Assembly: GCF_000973105.1 (NCBI RefSeq)
Contig: NC_015844.1
Span: 2,972,501-3,036,500, forward strand
Reading direction: 5' to 3'
DNA length: 64,000 bases
Source of the DNA: Zobellia galactanivorans
GTDB lineage: Bacteria > Bacteroidota > Bacteroidia > Flavobacteriales > Flavobacteriaceae
In this document: piece by piece, positions 1 to 10,123 of the stretch
Numbering within the stretch: position 1 is the first letter of the stretch
Layout: each line of letters opens with the position of its first letter
Translations under genes and position numbers: made by a program
The notes under the pieces: generated by a model
Told to the model about the DNA's origin: nothing
The model's input: the letters and a program-made list of their open reading frames with translations, nothing else
Databases searched by the model: none

Positions 1-494
1 TCTATTTTTTGAGAAAATAACACATAAAATTTGCTCGATGTTACATAAAAGACAGTTTTTTCAAATACTTTATGAAAAACAAGGTTGGTTTTTGTTAAAA
101 AAATCGGAATTATTGAATAATACGTATTTTGATAAGTTTTTGTTAAAATAACACTGATTCACTTGGTCTAAAGTAAGTAAAACCTTTCAATTATTGAATT
201 GAATTATAGTGTTTTGTTGAAATTTATAGGATTTTGTTGTTTGGGTGACTTTGTTCATTATGATGAAATTGGCTTTTCTTGTGGTTTTATCGGGGGTCGG
301 AATAGGTGTGTTTTTGAAGGTGGGGCGGAAGTGTTATTTTGATTACAGGGTATATGTCGGTTTTAGGCCGTGGGTCTTGGCTTTTTGGGTTTAAGAGACT
401 TTATATTAATGTGTCTTTTTTTTCTTGATTGAGGGTGGATTTTTTCCGATGAGGGTTTCTAAAACAAATTTCTTGGAAAATTAATGGCAAACTA
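1..494. other. Gene-free AT-rich upstream region
   Basis: About 490 bases without a convincing gene. A 13-base direct repeat (GTTTTTGTTAAAA) occurs at 88-100 and 136-148. A 44-codon ORF at 260-394 on + would encode a hydrophobic peptide, but it has no recognisable features and I do not call it. The stretch most likely holds the 3' end region of an upstream unit and distal promoter sequence for rpsL. Confidence 0.5.
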
Positions 495-525
495 TTTGAA
501 TTTCTGTGAAATAGTATTACATTTG
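495..525 (+). promoter_or_regulatory. Bacteroidetes-type promoter for the rpsL operon
   Basis: TTTG at 495-498, a 19-base spacer, then TACATTTG at 518-525. This is an exact match to the -33 TTTG / -7 TAnnTTTG consensus of Bacteroidetes housekeeping sigma. Transcription should start near 531-533, leaving a leader of roughly 35 nt that begins with the hairpin CCCTT-AAAC-AAGGG (530-543). The promoter lies inside the longest possible rpsL reading frame, so the protein must start downstream at 568. Confidence 0.8.
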
Positions 526-567
526 CCGACCCTTAAACAAGGGCTTATTTATACATATATATTTAGT

Positions 568-942
568 ATGCCAACAATTTCACAATTAGTACGAAAAGGA
601 AGGTCCACGATTACTAAGAAGAGTAAATCGGCGGCTTTGGATTCGTGTCCTCAAAGAAGGGGTGTTTGTACTCGTGTTTATACGACTACGCCAAAGAAAC
701 CAAATTCAGCTATGAGAAAAGTAGCGAGGGTTAGGTTGACCAATGGTAAGGAAGTGAACGCTTACATACCCGGAGAAGGACATAACCTCCAAGAGCACTC
801 GATAGTATTAGTAAGGGGCGGAAGGGTGAAGGATTTGCCAGGTGTTAGATACCATATCGTTAGAGGTGCTTTGGATACTGCAGGTGTTGCAGGAAGGACT
901 CAACGTAGGTCTAAGTACGGTGCAAAACGCCCTAAGAAGTAA
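568..942 (+). CDS. rpsL: 30S ribosomal protein S12
   Basis: Decoding-centre protein of the small subunit, 124 aa, the usual length. The N-terminus [12 protein letters not shown] and the TTPKKPNSA loop (residues 40-48) are diagnostic. Lysines 43, 44 and 88, in the region where streptomycin-resistance changes occur, are unaltered. A frame open from 484 would add 28 residues, but these cover the promoter, so I start at 568. First gene of the str-S10-spc-alpha cluster. A 74-nt spacer separates it from rpsG. Confidence 0.98.
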   Translation: MPTISQLVRKGRSTITKKSKSAALDSCPQRRGVCTRVYTTTPKKPNSAMRKVARVRLTNGKEVNAYIPGEGHNLQEHSIVLVRGGRVKDLPGVRYHIVRGALDTAGVAGRTQRRSKYGAKRPKK

Positions 943-967
943 ATGAACAAAGGGTGGTTAGGTGAAG

Positions 968-987
968 GTCGTGACAATAGTTTCGAC
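968..987 (+). promoter_or_regulatory. Hairpin in the rpsL-rpsG spacer, possible S7 site
   Basis: GTCGTGAC (968-975), loop AATA, GTTTCGAC (980-987) form an imperfect eight-pair stem with one T-T mismatch and one G-T pair. It lies in the 74-nt rpsL-rpsG spacer. In E. coli, S7 represses the str operon by binding this same intercistronic position. A comparable role here is inference from position only, because the sequence need not resemble the E. coli site. Confidence 0.35.
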
Positions 988-1016
988 GGTAGCTTAAAAT
1001 CCGAAATTATTAAGTA

Positions 1017-1493
1017 ATGAGAAAAAGACAGGCAAAAAAAAGACCACTTTTACCGGATCCGAGATTTAACGATCAATTGGTGACGCGTTTCGTCAATATG
1101 ATGATGTGGGACGGTAAGAAGTCTATCGCTTTTAGTGTTTTTTACGATGCAATGGATATCGTAGAAGAAAAAAAGACCGATGACGAAAAAACTGCTTTAG
1201 AGCTTTGGAAAGATGCTCTTTCCAATGTGATGCCTCACGTTGAGGTGAGAAGTAGAAGGGTTGGTGGGGCTACGTTCCAGATTCCGATGCAAATCAGACC
1301 GGACCGTAAGATATCTACCGCAATGAAATGGCTTATCAGTTTCGCTAGAAAGCGTAACGAGAAAGGTATGGCCCAAAAATTGGCAGCTGAGGTTCTTGCC
1401 GCTTCGAAAGAAGAAGGTGCAGCTGTTAAAAAGAGAGTTGATACGCATAAAATGGCTGAGGCCAATAAGGCATTTTCCCACTTTAGATTTTAA
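1017..1493 (+). CDS. rpsG: 30S ribosomal protein S7
   Basis: Primary binder that organises the 3' (head) domain of 16S rRNA. It is 158 aa and begins [17 protein letters not shown]. The conserved helical core and the arm near residues 75-90 ([15 protein letters not shown]) are clear. Its stop lies 6 nt before fusA, so translation of the two is probably coupled. Preceded by the longest spacer in the str part, which has a small hairpin. Confidence 0.98.
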   Translation: MRKRQAKKRPLLPDPRFNDQLVTRFVNMMMWDGKKSIAFSVFYDAMDIVEEKKTDDEKTALELWKDALSNVMPHVEVRSRRVGGATFQIPMQIRPDRKISTAMKWLISFARKRNEKGMAQKLAAEVLAASKEEGAAVKKRVDTHKMAEANKAFSHFRF

Positions 1494-1499
1494 TCAGAA

Positions 1500-3632
1500 A
1501 TGGCAAGAGATTTAAAATACACAAGAAATATAGGTATTGCGGCACATATCGATGCCGGTAAGACCACTACGACGGAGCGTATACTTTTTTATACGGGTGT
1601 AAGCCATAAAATAGGGGAGGTGCATGATGGTGCTGCAACTATGGACTGGATGGAGCAAGAGCAAGAGCGTGGTATCACCATTACCTCTGCGGCTACTACC
1701 TGTACATGGAAGTTTCCTTTGGAAAACGCAAAACCGTTACCTGAAACAAAAGATTACCACTTTAATATTATAGATACCCCGGGACACGTTGATTTTACCG
1801 TTGAGGTAAACCGATCTTTGCGTGTGCTGGATGGTTTGGTCTTCCTTTTTAGTGCTGTTGATGGTGTTGAGCCTCAATCAGAGACAAACTGGAGATTGGC
1901 CGATAACTATAAAGTGCCACGTATTGGTTTCGTGAACAAAATGGACCGTCAAGGAGCTAACTTCTTGAATGTCTGTAAGCAAGTGAAGGAAATGCTCGGT
2001 TCAAATGCTGTGCCGATCGTTCTTCCAATTGGTGACGAAGCTGATTTTAGGGGTATTGTCGATTTGGCCAAGAATAGGGCTATCGAATGGCACGAAGATA
2101 ATTTTGGATCTACTTTTGATGAGATTGAGATTCCAGAAGATATGAAGGCCGAGGTTAAGGAGTATAGGGCTGCTTTGATCGAAGCAGTTGCTGAATACGA
2201 TGAGGAGTTGATGGAGAAATTCTTCGAAGATGAAGATTCTATCACCGAAGATGAAGTGCATGCCGCTTTAAGGGCTGCTGTAATGGATAGGGCGATTATA
2301 CCAATGGTATGTGGTTCTTCCTTTAAGAACAAAGGGGTTCAATTTTTATTGGATGCCGTTTGTAGGTACTTGCCTTCGCCTGTTGATAAAGAGGCTATTA
2401 TCGGTGTAAATCCCGAGACTGGAAAAGAAGAGTCGAGAAAACCGGATGTAAAAGAGCCGTTTGCGGCCCTTGCATTTAAAATTGCTACAGATCCTTTCGT
2501 GGGTAGGTTGGCTTTCTTTAGAACTTATTCTGGTCGTTTGGATGCCGGTTCATATATATTGAACAACCGTTCAGGTAAGAAAGAGCGTATTTCGCGTATA
2601 TATCAAATGCATTCCAATAAACAAAATGCTATCGATTATATCGAAGCGGGTGATATTGGGGCTGCTGTTGGATTTAAAGATATTAAAACAGGGGATACAA
2701 TGTCTGCTGAAAAGCATCCTATTGTATTGGAGAGCATGGACTTTCCTGATCCTGTAATCGGTATTGCCGTTGAGCCTAAAACAAAGGCCGATGTTGATAA
2801 GTTGGGTATGGCCTTGAGTAAATTGGCTGAAGAAGATCCTACTTTTCAGGTAAAAACCGATGAGGCTTCCGGTCAAACAATTATATCCGGTATGGGTGAG
2901 CTTCACTTGGATATTATTGTGGATCGTTTGAAGAGGGAATTTAAGGTTGAGGTAAACCAGGGTCAACCACAGGTTGAGTACAAGGAGGCCTTTACTCAGA
3001 CGGCGGATCATAGGGAAACCTATAAAAAGCAATCTGGTGGTCGTGGTAAGTTTGCCGATATTGTATTTACAATTGGGCCTGCTGAAGACGAAGAGGCTAC
3101 AGGTCTTGAGTTTATCAATGTGATAAAGGGTGGTAACATTCCTAAGGAATTTATACCAGCTGTTGAAAAAGGATTCAAGGATGCCATGAAGAATGGTCCT
3201 TTGGCCGGATTTGAGATGGATAGTATGAAGGTTACCCTTAAGGATGGTTCCTTCCATGCGGTGGATTCTGACTCCTTATCGTTCGAGTTGGCTGCCAAAA
3301 TGGGTTATAAGGCTGCTGCAAAAGCTGCGAAAGCTGTGCTTATGGAGCCTATCATGAAGATTGAGGTGTTGACACCTGAAGAAAACATGGGTGATATAGT
3401 TGGTGATTTGAACCGAAGAAGAGGTACAATTTCCAATATGAGTGACAGGGCTGGGGCAAAAGTGATTAAAGGTGAAGTGCCTTTGTCTGAAATGTTCGGT
3501 TATGTGACTTCATTGAGAACATTGTCATCGGGTAGGGCAACCTCCACTATGGAATTTTCTCACTATGCAGAAACACCATCGAATATCGCAGAAGAAGTAA
3601 TTAAGGCAGCAAAAGGTGTAACCACCGCTTAA
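1500..3632 (+). CDS. fusA: Translation elongation factor G
   Basis: GTPase that drives tRNA-mRNA translocation and, with RRF, ribosome recycling; cytosolic. At 710 aa it has the normal length. The G domain shows AHIDAGKT (15-22, P loop), DTPGH (92-96) and NKMD (146-149), followed by domains II-V. The next gene is rpsJ 11 nt on; the tuf gene that follows fusA in proteobacteria is absent here, as in other Bacteroidetes. Catalytic motifs are intact, so this looks like the housekeeping copy. Confidence 0.98.
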   Translation: MARDLKYTRNIGIAAHIDAGKTTTTERILFYTGVSHKIGEVHDGAATMDWMEQEQERGITITSAATTCTWKFPLENAKPLPETKDYHFNIIDTPGHVDFTVEVNRSLRVLDGLVFLFSAVDGVEPQSETNWRLADNYKVPRIGFVNKMDRQGANFLNVCKQVKEMLGSNAVPIVLPIGDEADFRGIVDLAKNRAIEWHEDNFGSTFDEIEIPEDMKAEVKEYRAALIEAVAEYDEELMEKFFEDEDSITEDEVHAALRAAVMDRAIIPMVCGSSFKNKGVQFLLDAVCRYLPSPVDKEAIIGVNPETGKEESRKPDVKEPFAALAFKIATDPFVGRLAFFRTYSGRLDAGSYILNNRSGKKERISRIYQMHSNKQNAIDYIEAGDIGAAVGFKDIKTGDTMSAEKHPIVLESMDFPDPVIGIAVEPKTKADVDKLGMALSKLAEEDPTFQVKTDEASGQTIISGMGELHLDIIVDRLKREFKVEVNQGQPQVEYKEAFTQTADHRETYKKQSGGRGKFADIVFTIGPAEDEEATGLEFINVIKGGNIPKEFIPAVEKGFKDAMKNGPLAGFEMDSMKVTLKDGSFHAVDSDSLSFELAAKMGYKAAAKAAKAVLMEPIMKIEVLTPEENMGDIVGDLNRRRGTISNMSDRAGAKVIKGEVPLSEMFGYVTSLRTLSSGRATSTMEFSHYAETPSNIAEEVIKAAKGVTTA

Positions 3633-3643
3633 TTTTTAGAAAG

Positions 3644-3949
3644 ATGAGCCAAAAAATAAGGATAAAACTAAAATCTTACGATCATAATCTAGTAGATAAG
3701 TCTGCAGAGAAAATCGTAAAGACCGTAAAGACTACTGGGGCTGTGGTAACCGGACCAATTCCGTTGCCTACGCACAAAAAGATATTTACCGTATTGCGTT
3801 CACCGCACGTAAATAAGAAGTCTAGAGAGCAATTTCAGCTAAGTTCTTACAAGAGATTGTTGGATATTTATAGCTCTTCATCAAAAACTATTGATGCGCT
3901 TATGAAGCTTGAGCTTCCAAGTGGTGTTGAGGTTGAGATAAAAGTCTAA
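3644..3949 (+). CDS. rpsJ: 30S ribosomal protein S10 (NusE)
   Basis: Small-subunit head protein that also acts as the transcription antitermination factor NusE. 101 aa, begins [14 protein letters not shown], and carries the characteristic loop [27 protein letters not shown] region at about residues 37-63. It is separated from rplC by 188 nt holding a structured element and a terminator-like hairpin, so it may be expressed more with fusA than with the S10 genes. Confidence 0.98.
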   Translation: MSQKIRIKLKSYDHNLVDKSAEKIVKTVKTTGAVVTGPIPLPTHKKIFTVLRSPHVNKKSREQFQLSSYKRLLDIYSSSSKTIDALMKLELPSGVEVEIKV

Positions 3950-3952
3950 GTA

Positions 3953-4005
3953 TTTCCCGTCCAGATTAGGATGGGGGACATGTCCCGAGCTGCGTGCGAG
4001 GGAAA
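3953..4005 (+). promoter_or_regulatory. Structured element upstream of rplC
   Basis: TTTCCC (3953-3958) can pair with GGGAAA (4000-4005), closing a loop that contains the perfect 12-base palindrome GGGACATGTCCC (3975-3986) and a possible GTCC/GGAC pairing. It directly follows the rpsJ stop and precedes a terminator-like hairpin at 4022. The order of folded domain then terminator resembles a cis-regulatory leader. The pairings are seen; the function is inferred. Confidence 0.45.
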
Positions 4006-4021
4006 AACGGAGAAAAACAAT

Positions 4022-4052
4022 CAGGGTTGAATTGTTTTGACCCTGTTTTTTT
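4022..4052 (+). terminator. Terminator-like hairpin between rpsJ and rplC
   Basis: CAGGGT (4022-4027) and ACCCTG (4040-4045) form a six-pair stem followed by seven T residues (4046-4052), with an A-rich run upstream that could extend the stem. It sits inside the ribosomal cluster, about 85 nt before rplC. No clear TTTG/TAnnTTTG promoter follows it, so it may be a conditional attenuator rather than an end of transcription. Confidence 0.6.
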
Positions 4053-4137
4053 GTCCGATAGTTAACGAGTATTAATAAATGTAATATAAACGGAAGACGG
4101 GTTTTTGTAAATCTGGATTCCATAATCTAAAATCAGT

Positions 4138-4755
4138 ATGTCTGGGTTAATTGGAAAAAAAGTAGGCATGACCAGCATCTTTGACGAGAACGGGAAGAAT
4201 ATCCCCTGTACCGTTATCGAAGCCGGACCATGTGTAGTTACCCAAGTCAGAACCGAGGAAGTTGATGGCTATAATGCCCTTCAGCTTGGTTTCGATGACA
4301 AGGCAGAGAAGCGTGCTAATAAGGCCGAAGCAGGTCATTTTAAAAAGGCGGGTACATCTCCTAAGAAAAAGGTCGTTGAATTTCAAGGTTTTGAGGAGGA
4401 ATACAAATTAGGGGATACCGTCGGTGTCGATCTTTTTGTAGAAGGAGAATTTGTGGATGTTATTGGTACGTCTAAAGGAAAAGGTTTTCAGGGTGTTGTA
4501 AAGCGCCACGGATTTGGTGGTGTAGGTCAAGCGACCCACGGTCAGCATAACCGATTGAGGGCTCCGGGTTCCATTGGTGCCGCATCTTATCCTGCAAGAG
4601 TTTTTAAAGGAATGAAAATGGCCGGTAGAATGGGTGGTGAACGAGTTACCATTCAGAACCTTAGAGTGTTGAAGGTTGTTCCGGAAAAGAATCTTTTGGT
4701 TGTAAAAGGTGCTGTTCCAGGTCATAAGAACGCTTACGTAACTATCGAGAAGTAA
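4138..4755 (+). CDS. rplC: 50S ribosomal protein L3
   Basis: Early-assembly protein of the large subunit near the peptidyl-transferase centre; 205 aa. It begins [19 protein letters not shown], and the tip-loop motif [14 protein letters not shown]-like segment lies near residues 122-136. The stop overlaps the rplD start (TAATG). The 188-nt leader with a hairpin and T tract makes this the likely control point of the S10 segment. Confidence 0.98.
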   Translation: MSGLIGKKVGMTSIFDENGKNIPCTVIEAGPCVVTQVRTEEVDGYNALQLGFDDKAEKRANKAEAGHFKKAGTSPKKKVVEFQGFEEEYKLGDTVGVDLFVEGEFVDVIGTSKGKGFQGVVKRHGFGGVGQATHGQHNRLRAPGSIGAASYPARVFKGMKMAGRMGGERVTIQNLRVLKVVPEKNLLVVKGAVPGHKNAYVTIEK

Positions 4756-5384
4756 TGAAGGTAGCAGTTTTAGATATCAAAGGAAAAGAAACAGGTAGAA
4801 AGGCAGACCTTTCTGATGCTGTTTTCGCAATAGAACCTAACGAGCACGCCGTTTATTTGGATGTTAAGCAATATTTGGCACACCAAAGACAAGGTACGCA
4901 TAAATCTAAGGAGCGTGCGGAGATTGCGGGTAGTACTCGTAAGATCAAAAAACAAAAAGGAACAGGTACGGCCCGTGCAGGTAGTATCAAATCCCCAATT
5001 TTTAGGGGTGGTGGTAGGATTTTTGGTCCAAGACCAAAAGATTACGGTCAAAAATTGAACAAGAACGTGAAACGTTTGGCCCGTAAATCTGCCTTGAGTA
5101 TCAAATCTAAGGAACAGGCAATTTTGGTTGTTGAGGACTTTAATTTTGATGCTCCAAAGACAAAAGATTTTAAGGATGTTTTAAAGTCTTTAGGGCTTGA
5201 AAACAAAAAATCGCTGTTTGTCTTGGGTGAACCAAATAATAGCTTATATTTGTCTTCGCGAAATTTGAAGGATTCCGAAGTCATAACCTCCTCAGAGATA
5301 AGCACTTACAAGATTTTAAACGCAAATAATATTGTGTTGTTGGAAGGTGCCTTAGAAGGATTGGAGTCTAATTTAACAAAATAG
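4755..5384 (+). CDS. rplD: 50S ribosomal protein L4
   Basis: Large-subunit protein whose extended loop lines the exit tunnel; 209 aa. The loop with KKQKGTGTARAGS and FRGGGRIFGPRP is at about residues 64-95. The start codon overlaps the rplC stop by one base, indicating tight translational coupling. In E. coli L4 is the feedback repressor of the S10 operon; whether it acts on the rplC leader here is unknown. Confidence 0.98.
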   Translation: MKVAVLDIKGKETGRKADLSDAVFAIEPNEHAVYLDVKQYLAHQRQGTHKSKERAEIAGSTRKIKKQKGTGTARAGSIKSPIFRGGGRIFGPRPKDYGQKLNKNVKRLARKSALSIKSKEQAILVVEDFNFDAPKTKDFKDVLKSLGLENKKSLFVLGEPNNSLYLSSRNLKDSEVITSSEISTYKILNANNIVLLEGALEGLESNLTK

Positions 5385-5390
5385 AAAGCC

Positions 5391-5681
5391 ATGAATGTGT
5401 TGATAAAACCAATAATAACGGAAAAAATGACCGCTGATAGCGAGTTGTACAATCGTTATGGTTTCATAGTTGATCCAAGGGCCAACAAGATCCAGATAAA
5501 AGACGCGGTAGAAGCAACTTACGGTGTTTCGGTAAAGAAAGTAAGAACCATGAACTATGGTCCTAGCAGAAAGACACGTTACACTAAGACTGGTATACAG
5601 CATGGAAAGACTAACGCGATTAAAAAAGCGGTAGTTGATGTGGTTGAAGGTGATATCATTGATTTTTACAGTAATCTATAA
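5391..5681 (+). CDS. rplW: 50S ribosomal protein L23
   Basis: Protein at the polypeptide-exit site that docks trigger factor and SRP; 96 aa. Begins MNVLIKPIITEKMT, which matches the conserved N-terminus, and contains the KIQIKDAVEATYGVSV-type helix at about residues 33-48. It lies 6 nt after rplD and 9 nt before rplB. Confidence 0.97.
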   Translation: MNVLIKPIITEKMTADSELYNRYGFIVDPRANKIQIKDAVEATYGVSVKKVRTMNYGPSRKTRYTKTGIQHGKTNAIKKAVVDVVEGDIIDFYSNL

Positions 5682-5690
5682 AGACAAGAA

Positions 5691-6515
5691 ATGTCAGTTA
5701 GAAAATTAAAACCCATAACCCCCGGGCAGCGTTTTAGAGTAGTAAATGGTTTTGACGCCATTACTGCTGATAAGCCGGAGAAGAGTTTGCTCGCTCCGTT
5801 AAAAAAATCGGGAGGTAGAAACAGTCAAGGAAAAATGACTATGCGCCATAGAGGTGGTGGTCATAAAAGAAGGTATCGTGTGATAGATTTCAAAAGGGAT
5901 AAGCAAGATATTGCTGCGACCGTTGAGTCTATTCAGTACGATCCTAACAGAACGGCCTTTATAGCATTGCTAAAATATGCCGATGGTGAGAAGCGATATA
6001 TCATTGCACAGAATGGCCTGCAAGTTGGTCAGGAAGTGGTTGCTGGTAAGAGTGCTGCACCTGAAATAGGGAATGCATTGTTCATTAGTGATATTCCATT
6101 GGGTACTATTATTTCTTGTATTGAATTGCGGCCAGGTCAAGGTGCCGTTATGGCGAGAAGTGCTGGTACGTTTGCCCAGTTGATGGCGAAAGACGGTAAG
6201 TTTGTTACGGTCAAGATGCCGTCAGGTGAAACAAGGTTGATTTTGTCAACATGTATGGCGACTATCGGGGCTATTTCAAACTCAGATCACCAGTTGTTGG
6301 TATCCGGTAAAGCGGGTAGAAGCAGATGGTTGGGTAGAAGGCCTAGAACAAGACCGGTAGCGATGAACCCTGTCGATCACCCAATGGGTGGTGGTGAAGG
6401 TAGAGCTTCAGGTGGTCACCCAAGATCGAGAAACGGAATTCCGGCTAAAGGTTATAGAACGCGTACTAGAACCAAGAAGACGAATAAGTATATTCTAGAA
6501 CGTAGAAAGAAATAA
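5691..6515 (+). CDS. rplB: 50S ribosomal protein L2
   Basis: One of the largest and most conserved 50S proteins, needed for subunit association and peptidyl transfer; 274 aa. It contains the [12 protein letters not shown] segment (about 53-64) and the [13 protein letters not shown] motif with its conserved histidine near the C-terminus, ending in a basic tail ([12 protein letters not shown]). Nothing unusual. Confidence 0.98.
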   Translation: MSVRKLKPITPGQRFRVVNGFDAITADKPEKSLLAPLKKSGGRNSQGKMTMRHRGGGHKRRYRVIDFKRDKQDIAATVESIQYDPNRTAFIALLKYADGEKRYIIAQNGLQVGQEVVAGKSAAPEIGNALFISDIPLGTIISCIELRPGQGAVMARSAGTFAQLMAKDGKFVTVKMPSGETRLILSTCMATIGAISNSDHQLLVSGKAGRSRWLGRRPRTRPVAMNPVDHPMGGGEGRASGGHPRSRNGIPAKGYRTRTRTKKTNKYILERRKK

Positions 6516-6529
6516 TAAAGTAAGAAACA

Positions 6530-6808
6530 ATGGCACGATCGTTAAAAAAAGGACCTTACGTTCACTACAGCTTGGAGAAGAAAATCCAGCAGAGCGCATC
6601 TTCAGGAAAGAAGAGCGTTATTAAAACGTGGTCAAGAGCATCGATGATAACACCTGATTTTGTAGGTCAGACTATAGCTGTGCATAATGGAAGACAGTTT
6701 GTTCCTGTGTTCGTTACAGAGAATATGGTAGGTCATAAATTAGGCGAATTTTCTCCGACAAGATCTTTTAGAGGTCATGCAGGAGCCAAGAACAAAGGAA
6801 AAAAGTAA
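6530..6808 (+). CDS. rpsS: 30S ribosomal protein S19
   Basis: Small-subunit head protein forming a complex with S13; 92 aa. Starts [18 protein letters not shown] and contains [12 protein letters not shown] and the [13 protein letters not shown] motif at about 73-85. It lies 14 nt after rplB and 3 nt before rplV. Confidence 0.98.
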   Translation: MARSLKKGPYVHYSLEKKIQQSASSGKKSVIKTWSRASMITPDFVGQTIAVHNGRQFVPVFVTENMVGHKLGEFSPTRSFRGHAGAKNKGKK

Positions 6809-6811
6809 GCT

Positions 6812-7219
6812 ATGGGAGTTCGAAAAAAACAGATGGCCGAAAGAATCAAGGCCGAGAAAAAGCAAATAGCGTTCGCCAAGTTGAACAATTGCCCTACATC
6901 GCCTAGAAAGATGCGTTTGGTAGCAGACCTTGTTAGGGGTGTGCAAGTAGAAAAGGCCTTGGCCATTCTACGTTTCAACCCAAAAGAGGCTTCTCGTAAG
7001 TTAGAGAAGTTGTTGCTTTCTGCCTTGGCAAACTGGCAAGCTAAGAATGAAGATGCTAGCGTTGAAGATGCGGACCTTTATGTAAAGGAGATTCGCGTTG
7101 ACGGAGGTAGTATGTTAAAGAGATTGCGTCCGGCACCTCAGGGTAGGGCACATAGAATTAGAAAACGTTCCAACCATGTTACATTGGTGTTGGGGTCTAA
7201 TAATAATATAGAAAGCTAG
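6812..7219 (+). CDS. rplV: 50S ribosomal protein L22
   Basis: Large-subunit protein whose hairpin lines the exit tunnel; 135 aa. The core [18 protein letters not shown] (about 28-45) and the C-terminal [17 protein letters not shown] hairpin are present. About 20 extra basic N-terminal residues ([17 protein letters not shown]) precede the core, consistent with Bacteroidetes homologues. Ends 1 nt before rpsC. Confidence 0.97.
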   Translation: MGVRKKQMAERIKAEKKQIAFAKLNNCPTSPRKMRLVADLVRGVQVEKALAILRFNPKEASRKLEKLLLSALANWQAKNEDASVEDADLYVKEIRVDGGSMLKRLRPAPQGRAHRIRKRSNHVTLVLGSNNNIES

Positions 7220-7220
7220 A

Positions 7221-7943
7221 ATGGGACAGAAAACAAATCCGATAGGAAATCGTCTAGGAATTATCAGGGGATGGGAATCTAACTGGTATGGTGGAAACGA
7301 TTATGGAGATAAACTAGCTGAAGACGATAAGATACGTAAGTATATCCATGCGCGTTTGGCCAAGGCTAGCGTTTCAAGGGTAATTATAGAGCGTACCTTA
7401 AAGTTGATTACGATTACGGTGACTACTGCAAGACCTGGTATTATTATCGGTAAAGGTGGTCAAGAGGTAGATAAGCTTAAAGAGGAGCTTAAGAAAATCA
7501 CCAATAAAGAGGTTCAGATCAACATTTACGAGATCAAGAGACCTGAGCTTGATGCGAATTTGGTTGCGGCAAGTATCGCCCGTCAAATCGAAAGCAGGAT
7601 TTCATTTAGAAGGGCCATAAAAATGGCTATTGCTGCGGCAATGAGAATGAACGCCGAAGGTATCAAGGTACAGATTTCCGGTCGTTTGAACGGTGCTGAG
7701 ATGGCGCGTTCCGAATCGTATAAAGATGGTCGTATTCCATTGTCTACTTTTCGTGCTGATATTGATTACGCTTTGCATGAGGCGCAAACAACTTACGGTA
7801 AGTTAGGTATCAAAGTATGGATCATGAAAGGTGAAGTGTACGGCAAGCGTGAATTGTCCCCATTAGTAGGTATGACCAAAGGTCAGGCTTCAAAAGGAGG
7901 TGATAAACGTGAAGGCGGTAGAAAGCAACGTCGTAGAAAGTAA
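7221..7943 (+). CDS. rpsC: 30S ribosomal protein S3
   Basis: Head protein at the mRNA entry channel, with helicase-like activity in the S3/S4/S5 ring; 240 aa. It contains an N-terminal KH domain with the GxxG loop in [13 protein letters not shown] (about 72-84) and a C-terminal domain with [12 protein letters not shown] short basic tail (GGRKQRRRK) ends the protein. Confidence 0.98.
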   Translation: MGQKTNPIGNRLGIIRGWESNWYGGNDYGDKLAEDDKIRKYIHARLAKASVSRVIIERTLKLITITVTTARPGIIIGKGGQEVDKLKEELKKITNKEVQINIYEIKRPELDANLVAASIARQIESRISFRRAIKMAIAAAMRMNAEGIKVQISGRLNGAEMARSESYKDGRIPLSTFRADIDYALHEAQTTYGKLGIKVWIMKGEVYGKRELSPLVGMTKGQASKGGDKREGGRKQRRRK

Positions 7944-7962
7944 TTTTTTAAAGAAGTAAACA

Positions 7963-8394
7963 ATGTTACAACCTAAAAGAACCAAGTTTCGCAAGATGCA
8001 AAAAGGCCGCATGAAAGGTAATGCGGGCCGTGGACATCAACTATCGAATGGTATGTTCGGCATCAAGACTTTGGATTCAAAATTTATAACGTCACGTCAG
8101 ATAGAAGCAGCGCGTATTGCGGCTACTAGATACATGAAAAGACAAGGCCAGTTGTGGATAAAGATATTTCCGGACAAGCCTATTACTAAAAAACCATTGG
8201 AAGTACGTATGGGTAAAGGTAAAGGTGCTCCAGAATACTTTGTGGCGGTTGTTAAGCCAGGTAGGGTTTTGTTTGAAGTTGCCGGTGTACCTATGGACAT
8301 AGCTAAAGAAGCGCTTAGGTTGGCAGCACAGAAATTACCGGTCAAGACAAAGTTTATTGTTGCTCGAGACTACGTTGATCAAGATTTAATCTAA
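7963..8394 (+). CDS. rplP: 50S ribosomal protein L16
   Basis: Protein beside the A site that orients aminoacyl-tRNA; 143 aa. Starts [19 protein letters not shown] and carries the R-x-I-E-AARIA and G-K-G[11 protein letters not shown] signatures; the latter appears here as [18 protein letters not shown] at about 83-100. It lies 19 nt after rpsC and 8 nt before rpmC. Confidence 0.98.
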   Translation: MLQPKRTKFRKMQKGRMKGNAGRGHQLSNGMFGIKTLDSKFITSRQIEAARIAATRYMKRQGQLWIKIFPDKPITKKPLEVRMGKGKGAPEYFVAVVKPGRVLFEVAGVPMDIAKEALRLAAQKLPVKTKFIVARDYVDQDLI

Positions 8395-8402
8395 GGTGTA
8401 CC

Positions 8403-8594
8403 ATGAAAAACAAGGAAATTAAAGAATTGTCTATAGAAGAGCTTAAGCAAAAGCTGGCTGAGTTCAAAACGCAGCATGCGAATCTTAAAATGGGGCATTT
8501 TGTAACCCCTCTTGAGAATCCGCTTCAAATCAGAAAGGCAAGAAGAACGGTAGCTAGATTGGCAACGGAATTAACTAATAGGGAAAACCAATAA
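8403..8594 (+). CDS. rpmC: 50S ribosomal protein L29
   Basis: Small two-helix protein at the exit tunnel next to L23; 63 aa. The pattern [20 protein letters not shown] followed by [18 protein letters not shown] is typical for L29. It lies 13 nt before rpsQ. Confidence 0.96.
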   Translation: MKNKEIKELSIEELKQKLAEFKTQHANLKMGHFVTPLENPLQIRKARRTVARLATELTNRENQ

Positions 8595-8607
8595 CTGGTT
8601 CTGCTTT

Positions 8608-8868
8608 ATGGAAGAAAAAAGAAACTTAAGAAAAGAGAGGATAGGGGTTGTAACCAGTAACAAAATGGAGAAATCCATTGTTGTGGCTGAGGTAAAGCGA
8701 GTAAAGCACCCTATGTACGGTAAGTTCGTTTTGAAAACGAAAAAGTACGTTGCGCACGACGAGAAAAACGATTGCAACGAAGGTGATACCGTTAAGATAA
8801 TGGAGACACGCCCGTTAAGCAAGACTAAAACTTGGCGTTTAGTAGAAATCTTAGAAAGAGCTAAATAA
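8608..8868 (+). CDS. rpsQ: 30S ribosomal protein S17
   Basis: Primary 16S rRNA binder with an OB fold; 86 aa. The signature [16 protein letters not shown], then [20 protein letters not shown], and the [16 protein letters not shown] motif near residues 56-71 identify it. Its stop is separated from rplN by 1 nt. Confidence 0.98.
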   Translation: MEEKRNLRKERIGVVTSNKMEKSIVVAEVKRVKHPMYGKFVLKTKKYVAHDEKNDCNEGDTVKIMETRPLSKTKTWRLVEILERAK

Positions 8869-8869
8869 T

Positions 8870-9238
8870 ATGTTACAGCAAGAATCAAGATTAAAGGTAG
8901 CGGATAACACTGGGGCAAAAGAAGTTTTGACCATTCGTGTACTTGGTGGTACCAAGAGAAGATATGCTTCCATCGGAGATAAGATCGTTGTTACCGTTAA
9001 AGAGGCTACGCCTAACGGTGGTATCAAAAAAGGTGCTGTATCTACGGCGGTGGTTGTAAGAACAAAGAAAGAAGTAAGAAGGCCAGATGGTTCGTACATC
9101 CGTTTTGATGACAATGCATGTGTATTGTTGAACCCAACGGGAGAGATGAGAGGAACCCGTGTTTTCGGTCCGGTTGCGCGCGAACTTCGCGATAAGCAAT
9201 TCATGAAAATTGTTTCATTGGCCCCTGAGGTACTTTAA
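8870..9238 (+). CDS. rplN: 50S ribosomal protein L14
   Basis: Large-subunit protein forming an intersubunit bridge with L19; also the docking site of the silencing factor RsfS. 122 aa. Begins [19 protein letters not shown] and ends with [23 protein letters not shown], both highly conserved. Confidence 0.98.
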   Translation: MLQQESRLKVADNTGAKEVLTIRVLGGTKRRYASIGDKIVVTVKEATPNGGIKKGAVSTAVVVRTKKEVRRPDGSYIRFDDNACVLLNPTGEMRGTRVFGPVARELRDKQFMKIVSLAPEVL

Positions 9239-9252
9239 TAATAGAGCAAAGC

Positions 9253-9567
9253 ATGAAAAAGTTGAAAATTAAAACGGGAGATACGGTTCGTATCATTGCA
9301 GGAGACCATAAAGGTACTGAAGGCAAGGTCATGACCGTAGACCGTGAGAAGAACAAAGCTATCGTAGAAGGTGCGAACATGGTTTCTAAACATCAGAAGC
9401 CAAGTGCGCAGAACCCTCAAGGTGGTATCGTAAAAAAAGAAGCTCCTATCCATATTTCCAATCTTGCCCTTATCGATTCTAAATCAGGTGAGACAACGAG
9501 AGTAGGTTATGAGGTAAGAGACGGAAAGAAAGTCCGGTTTTCTAAGAAATCCAATGAAGTAATATAA
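9253..9567 (+). CDS. rplX: 50S ribosomal protein L24
   Basis: Assembly-initiator protein of the 50S subunit; 104 aa. The N-terminal KOW motif ([19 protein letters not shown], about 8-26) and the [17 protein letters not shown] segment are diagnostic. It lies 14 nt after rplN and 3 nt before rplE. Confidence 0.97.
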   Translation: MKKLKIKTGDTVRIIAGDHKGTEGKVMTVDREKNKAIVEGANMVSKHQKPSAQNPQGGIVKKEAPIHISNLALIDSKSGETTRVGYEVRDGKKVRFSKKSNEVI

Positions 9568-9570
9568 GTT

Positions 9571-10122
9571 ATGGCTTACGTTTCAAGGTTAAAGAAAGAA
9601 TATGGTGAGCGTATAGTAAATGCGCTTAAAGAAGAGTTTGGTTACAAGAATGTAATGCAAGTGCCGAAACTTCAGAAGATAGTTGTTAGTAGGGGTGTAG
9701 GTGCCGCTGTAGCAGATAAGAAACTTATCGATCATGCGGTAGACGAATTGACCAATATTACTGGTCAAAAAGCGGTTGCCACATTGTCTAAGAAGGATGT
9801 TGCTGCGTTCAAGTTGCGAAAAGGTATGCCGATTGGCGCCAAAGTAACTTTGCGTGGTGAGCGTATGTACGAATTTTTAGATCGTTTGATCACTAGTGCA
9901 TTGCCTCGTGTTCGTGATTTTCAAGGTATTAAGGCTACTGGCTTTGATGGTCGTGGAAATTATAGCCTTGGTGTAACGGAGCAAATAATTTTTCCTGAAA
10001 TCAATATTGATAAAATCAATAGAATTGACGGAATGGATATTACCTTTGTTACTTCGGCCGAAACGGACAAGGAAGCAAAATCATTATTAACCGAATTAGG
10101 ATTACCTTTTAAAAAGAACTAG
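9571..10122 (+). CDS. rplE: 50S ribosomal protein L5
   Basis: 5S rRNA-binding protein of the central protuberance; 183 aa. Signature segments are [31 protein letters not shown] and [15 protein letters not shown]. Ends 1 nt before rpsN. In E. coli the S8 repressor site overlaps the start of this gene; here the likelier structured site lies downstream, before rpsH. Confidence 0.98.
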   Translation: MAYVSRLKKEYGERIVNALKEEFGYKNVMQVPKLQKIVVSRGVGAAVADKKLIDHAVDELTNITGQKAVATLSKKDVAAFKLRKGMPIGAKVTLRGERMYEFLDRLITSALPRVRDFQGIKATGFDGRGNYSLGVTEQIIFPEINIDKINRIDGMDITFVTSAETDKEAKSLLTELGLPFKKN

Positions 10123-10123
10123 T

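Noticed and set aside
260-394. 44-codon hydrophobic ORF upstream of rpsL
   Set aside because: No promoter, no conserved features, G/T-rich chance composition; I could not support it as a gene.
484-567. 28-residue N-terminal extension of rpsL
   Set aside because: It covers a consensus promoter (495-525) and S12 proteins begin at [10 protein letters not shown]; the start at 568 gives the normal length.
1949-3298. Several long antisense ORFs within fusA and other ribosomal genes
   Set aside because: They mirror highly conserved coding regions on the other strand and have no signal, motif or promoter of their own.
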